From NCBI GenBank assembly GCA_018830445.1, contig JAHJSN010000045.1, forward strand, positions 35,362-99,361: a stretch of DNA of 64,000 nt, written 5' to 3'. The notes under the pieces were generated by a model. It did not search any database. It saw only the letters and a program-made list of their open reading frames with translations, and was not told where the DNA came from. The stretch is from Alphaproteobacteria bacterium (lineage in GTDB: Bacteria; Pseudomonadota; Alphaproteobacteria; Rhizobiales; Hyphomicrobiaceae). The position numbers and the translations under genes were made by a program. Positions 62,557-64,000 of the stretch are shown here, piece after piece. Positions within the stretch are counted from its first letter, which is position 1. Each line of letters starts with the position of its first letter.

Positions 62557-62943
62557 TCAGCTGTCGAACCGCCACACGCCATTTTCCAGCCGGCAGGCGA
62601 TCGCTTCGGTCTTCCGCGACTTCTCCCCGGCGCTCAACAGCACGACGACGTGCCGGCAGACACGGCCTTTACCATCGACGAAAGACTGGGTCGGCTGGAC
62701 CACCCCCGAAAGCTTCCCATGTCCGCGATGCCAGACATAGCTCGCCCCATCGCCAAGCTCCGCCAGGGCAAACTGCACGCTTTCGAGCGCCGCTGCCCGG
62801 TCGTCGGCGCCAAGCGATACGGGCCTCGAGCGAGAGCCGTCTTGAGCACCGAGCGGCGCAGATGTCATAAGGATTGAGGCTACGGCGACAAGGCCGACCG
62901 CCATGGTGGCGAATATCGTCTCGATATCGACAGAACTACGCAT
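62557..62943 (-). CDS. RT0821/Lpp0805-family secreted protein
   Basis: A 128-residue exported protein (signal peptide to near SAPLGAQ). The mature domain resembles the 16-kDa surface-antigen C-terminal module (ALAELGDGASYVWHRG, GVVQPTQSFVDGKGRVCRHV, ACRLENGVWRF) with two cysteines. In related genomes it lies between fabI (and dnaJ) and pdxH; here no dnaJ copy is present. Confidence 0.75.
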   Translation of the reverse strand: MRSSVDIETIFATMAVGLVAVASILMTSAPLGAQDGSRSRPVSLGADDRAAALESVQFALAELGDGASYVWHRGHGKLSGVVQPTQSFVDGKGRVCRHVVVLLSAGEKSRKTEAIACRLENGVWRFDS

Positions 62944-63103
62944 TTGGCTGACTCACTGACGTACGACGCTGACAACACTAAGAATACTGGCGGCGAGTAT
63001 CGGCAACTGCCACTCTCCGCGCCGCCAGTATGCGATGGAGTTATTAAGACGGTCTTTCGCGGCGTACCGAAATCTGCCGGTCCCGCATGGCTAAGGAGCA
63101 GAA

Positions 63104-63766
63104 GTGACTGACGAACCCCAACTCGATACCGCGACACTTGCCGCGCATATCGACGATCAAGTCGCCGCCGCCGGCGATCCTTTCGCGCTTTTTGGCGACT
63201 GGCTGGACGAGGCGACTGCTTCGGAGCTCAACGACCCCAACGCCATGGCGCTGGCGACCGTCGACCAGGACGGCTTGCCGAACGTCCGTATGGTCTTGTT
63301 GAAGGGCGTCGACGAAACTGGCCACGCGCAGCGCGGGTTCGTTTTCTACACCAACGTCGAAAGCGCGAAAGGAAACGAGCTTTCCCAAAACATGAAGGCG
63401 GCCTGCGTCTTCCATTGGAAATCGCTTCGCCGGCAGGTTCGCGTCAGAGGGCCGGTTTCGCGCGTCACGGAATCAGAGGCGGACGCTTATTACGCTTCAA
63501 GGGCCCGGGGCAGCCGCATCGGGGCGTGGGCTTCCGCGCAGTCGCGTCCGCTGTCGAGCCGCGCTGAACTGGCAACCAGCGTCGCCGGATACGCGGCTCG
63601 CTACGCTATCGGCGCGATCCCCCGCCCGCCTCACTGGTCCGGTTTCCGCATCACGCCGGTCGAGATCGAATTCTGGTGCGACCGCATGTTCCGGCTGCAT
63701 GAGCGCATCGTTTTCCGCCGCCCGGATGCGCACTCGCCCTGGCAGAAGCTGCGGCTGTACCCGTAG
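63104..63766 (+). CDS. pdxH: Pyridoxamine 5'-phosphate oxidase
   Basis: A 220-residue FMN enzyme making pyridoxal-5'-phosphate. Seen: [64 protein letters not shown] and [10 protein letters not shown] ending with the LYP C-terminus. Start ATG-like GTG at 63104 has AAGGAG upstream. Divergent from the RT0821-like gene. Confidence 0.95.
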   Translation: MTDEPQLDTATLAAHIDDQVAAAGDPFALFGDWLDEATASELNDPNAMALATVDQDGLPNVRMVLLKGVDETGHAQRGFVFYTNVESAKGNELSQNMKAACVFHWKSLRRQVRVRGPVSRVTESEADAYYASRARGSRIGAWASAQSRPLSSRAELATSVAGYAARYAIGAIPRPPHWSGFRITPVEIEFWCDRMFRLHERIVFRRPDAHSPWQKLRLYP

Positions 63767-63778
63767 GGCTACCGCTCG

Positions 63779-63863
63779 CTAGTGTTCTGGCTCAAACATT
63801 TGATTCCCGGGTGGAGGTCGTCAAATGTTTGTGAATCCAGAACACAATCAAAAGGTTGCCTAG
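63779..63863 (+). repeat. CTAG-bounded hairpin repeat, family 2, copy B
   Basis: An 85-base unit bounded by CTAG (63779-63782 and 63860-63863), same length as copy A at 12837. GTGTTCTGG-CT-CAAACATTTGA pairs with TCAAATGTTTG-TGAAT-CCAGAACAC, so the TGAAT bulge is preserved although the upper stem sequence differs from copy A: the stem changed on both arms. Confidence 0.92.
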
Positions 63864-64000
63864 GGCCTGTCGTCAGTTGAGCCGAGTCTGTCGTGCCACG
63901 CCGCGACAGAATTCGTGCGCGGCCGGGGTTGCCGTCGTCAGTCCAGGGATTCCCAAATCAGTTTTTCTCTGATTCATGAGTTGTCGGCAACGGGGAGGCC
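63864..64000. other. Window end: possible left end of a further repeat or insertion sequence
   Basis: Directly after the CTAG at 63860-63863 comes GGCCTGTCGTCAGTTGAG, a style of terminus seen in IS5-type insertion sequences. A direct-repeat-like GTCGTCAGT recurs near 63938. No reading frame is long enough to judge. Truncated by the window. Confidence 0.35.

Overview
The window looks like a chromosomal segment of an alphaproteobacterial methylotroph, probably in the order Hyphomicrobiales. It is GC-rich and mostly composed of housekeeping operons in the order expected for that group: hemC-hemD-mic60-hemY, fabI/phosphatase/aroC near pdxH, and a zinc-ligand-free ribosomal protein L36. Its metabolic signature combines a lanthanide-type methanol dehydrogenase cluster (xoxF, xoxG, xoxJ), part of the tetrahydromethanopterin formaldehyde-oxidation system (fhcD, fhcC), and a Calvin-cycle operon (cbbF-cbbP-cbbT-cbbA). 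This suggests growth on methanol with CO2 fixation, although no RuBisCO genes lie in the window.

Layout. 1-13 kb: an alpha/beta hydrolase, a DUF2147 protein, an ABC exporter of the DevCA/DevB type, a TerB-like protein, and a TetR-MFP-RND efflux operon with a clear palindromic operator. 13-18 kb: a ChrR-type zinc anti-sigma factor without an adjacent sigma gene, divergent from a three-gene FAD-oxidoreductase/DUF1365/cyclopropane-synthase operon (the classic singlet-oxygen regulon set) with an ECF-type promoter candidate. 18-28 kb: tRNA-Thr, the heme operon with a Mic60/mitofilin homologue, tsaD, gpsA, an EVE-domain protein and a methyltransferase. 28-35 kb: small membrane or secreted proteins, lpxD, an FAH-family hydrolase, a Lin0512-family protein and a diguanylate cyclase. 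35-41 kb: the cbb operon. 41-45 kb: a pentapeptide-repeat/DUF1194/pentapeptide-repeat cassette and fhcDC. 45.5-54.4 kb: the xox region, with an MxaD-like protein, a YncE-like beta-propeller, two unrecognised exported proteins, a SoxYZ-like carrier, a zinc metallohydrolase, XoxF, XoxG and XoxJ. 54.6-64 kb: tRNA-Val, rpmJ, a TPR protein, a UbiB-family kinase, aroC, fabI and pdxH.

The most unusual structure is a set of intergenic palindromic modules at 7.2-7.5, 12.8-13.1, 29.5-30.0, 33.3-33.5 and 63.8 kb. They fall into at least three unrelated sequence families but share one design: a boundary tetranucleotide CTAG, one or two long hairpins, and a short asymmetric bulge (TGAA/TTCA in two of the families) several base pairs above the base. 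Adjacent modules share a single CTAG, and some modules supply stop codons to neighbouring genes. No mobilising transposase is visible in the window.

Functional picture: methanol is oxidised in the periplasm by XoxF with XoxG as electron acceptor and XoxJ and the accessory exported proteins around it. Formaldehyde-derived C1 units would pass through the H4MPT branch (FhcD/FhcC) to formate and CO2, and the Calvin enzymes could assimilate CO2.
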